In this document: positions 32,734 to 33,452 of the stretch, in pieces
Position numbering within the stretch: position 1 is the stretch's first letter
Layout: each line of letters opens with the position of its first letter
DNA from: CAYTLW01 sp964438735
GTDB taxonomy: Bacteria; Myxococcota_A; UBA9042
DNA: 33,452 nt
NCBI GenBank assembly: GCA_964438735.1
Contig: CAYTLW010000086.1
Location: forward strand, 1-33,452
Direction of reading: 5' to 3'
Notes under the pieces: model-generated
Told to the model about the DNA's origin: nothing
Database searches by the model: none
What the model saw: only the letters and a program-made list of their open reading frames with translations
Made by a program: the position numbers and the translations under genes

Positions 32734-33392
32734 GCGTCTCGGCATGCCAGCCAGTGGGCGGATGGCGCTTCATTGCTGCACGGCGCTTCATAGCAGCGCT
32801 CCTGCTGGTCGCGGCTGTCGGCGCGTGCGAGCAGGCCGAGATGGTCACCATCGCCGCCATCGACGCGATCGACGGCAGCGCCGACGCCGGCAGCGCGACG
32901 CCCTACGCCGCCGATCTCTGCTACGCGGCCTGCCTGACCGCCGGACCCGCAGCCGACATCTGCGACTCCGGCTGTCGCGACACCACCGCTGCCGAATACT
33001 GTGAGGATGGCTGCCTGGCACAGGTCAAGAAGCCGGACTACTGCACCGCCGAGTGCCAGAGCGGCACCACAGCCGAACAGGACTGCGTGGATGGCTGTCT
33101 GCTGGCCGGGGGCGACAACACCACCTGCAACAGCAAGTGCAACGCCTCCTCGAGCGCCGAGAGCGTCTGCTACACCTACTGCGTCAAGGCGGGTGAGAAG
33201 CCCGAAACGTGCAAGATCAAGTGCAACCCGCCGTCGGTCGAAGACTTTTGTTATGCCGGTTGCAGCAAGTCGGGGCTGGTGCCATCGGCCTGCAAGCCGC
33301 TCTGCTATCGCAAGAACTGCTACGCCATCTGCGCCGACGGTGACGCCGACGCCGCCGACTGCAAGGCGTGGTGCTACCCGAAACAGGCCTGA
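32730..33392 (+). CDS. Small lipoprotein of twelve regularly spaced C-x3-C motifs
   Basis: A 220-residue protein. GTG 32730 overlaps the previous stop as GTGA, which fixes the start. The lipoprotein signal is AALLLVAAVGAC (Cys33). From about residue 55 it holds twelve C-x3-C motifs: CYAAC, CDSGC, CEDGC, CTAEC, CVDGC, CNSKC, CYTYC, CKIKC, CYAGC, CKPLC, CYAIC and CKAWC. Spacers are eight or nine residues, except one of four. The period is thus 14 residues, with alternate spacers differing (Gly/Pro-containing, then Thr/Ser/Glu-containing), so the true unit is about 28. Twin C-x3-C pairs suggest disulfide-linked helical hairpins. I know no named family for it. Being last in a sigma/FecR operon, it may be a regulated surface product. 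Confidence 0.85.
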   Translation: MSVSACQPVGGWRFIAARRFIAALLLVAAVGACEQAEMVTIAAIDAIDGSADAGSATPYAADLCYAACLTAGPAADICDSGCRDTTAAEYCEDGCLAQVKKPDYCTAECQSGTTAEQDCVDGCLLAGGDNTTCNSKCNASSSAESVCYTYCVKAGEKPETCKIKCNPPSVEDFCYAGCSKSGLVPSACKPLCYRKNCYAICADGDADAADCKAWCYPKQA

Positions 33393-33452
33393 CTACAAGA
33401 CTCGACTTTAGCGGTTTCATAGACGCATCTCAGCAATCGCCTGCAAACTCGC

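Overview
The window is high-GC DNA with the look of a Myxococcota or related former-deltaproteobacterial genome, probably a metagenome bin because it holds two assembly gaps. The basis is a set of long secreted lipoproteins with Asp/Ala/Thr/Gly-rich linkers, MopE-type CDGxDNDCDG motifs, Cys-rich CDDGxxCT repeats and an IgGFc-binding-type domain. A Cys-rich ECF sigma/FecR operon fits the same picture. No rRNA, tRNA or CRISPR was seen.

Region 1 (1-5261, minus strand) has two lipoproteins. One is a 3'-truncated IgGFc-binding-domain protein with a natural (GGGGS)4 linker. The other is a MopE-motif/Cys-rich repeat lipoprotein interrupted by a 100-N gap between identical repeats. Region 2 (5430-6652, minus) is a translationally coupled pair: a small STAS/DUF7793-like protein and a soluble PAS protein ending in a four-Cys module. 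Region 3 (6831-13709, plus) is a compact five-gene operon: FadR-like GntR regulator, extended SDR, aldehyde dehydrogenase, AttH/CrtC-like lipocalin-fold protein, and GMC oxidoreductase. A near-perfect FadR-type operator lies just upstream, over the likely -10 region. The genes read as acyl-CoA-controlled oxidation of a lipid alcohol or sterol (alcohol to aldehyde to acid), although the substrate is unknown.

Region 4 (13.8-17.0 kb) is an accessory patch: a 3'-truncated rve-type transposase remnant, an AAA/DUF4143 ATPase and an intact-looking IS5-family element with 12-bp terminal inverted repeats. Next comes a front-end-type fatty acid desaturase (plus strand). It converges on a BNR/Asp-box lipoprotein (minus), with a strong hairpin between the two stop codons. 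Region 5 (20075-27397, minus) is a giant 2440-residue lipoprotein made almost wholly of Cys-rich repeats arranged in about eleven higher-order modules. It is a longer relative of the gene at 2620-5261. A B12-binding-type radical SAM protein (27583-29127, minus) lies upstream of it.

Region 6 (29302-33392, plus) is a tightly overlapping four-gene operon: ECF sigma factor, FecR-domain membrane protein with TPR-like tail, an exported protein with a barrel-like C-terminus (broken by a poor-quality gap), and a small lipoprotein made of twelve regularly spaced C-x3-C motifs. The repeat lipoproteins and this sigma/FecR/lipoprotein operon are the least explained parts of the window. Most long ORFs on the opposite strand are antisense shadows of these genes.
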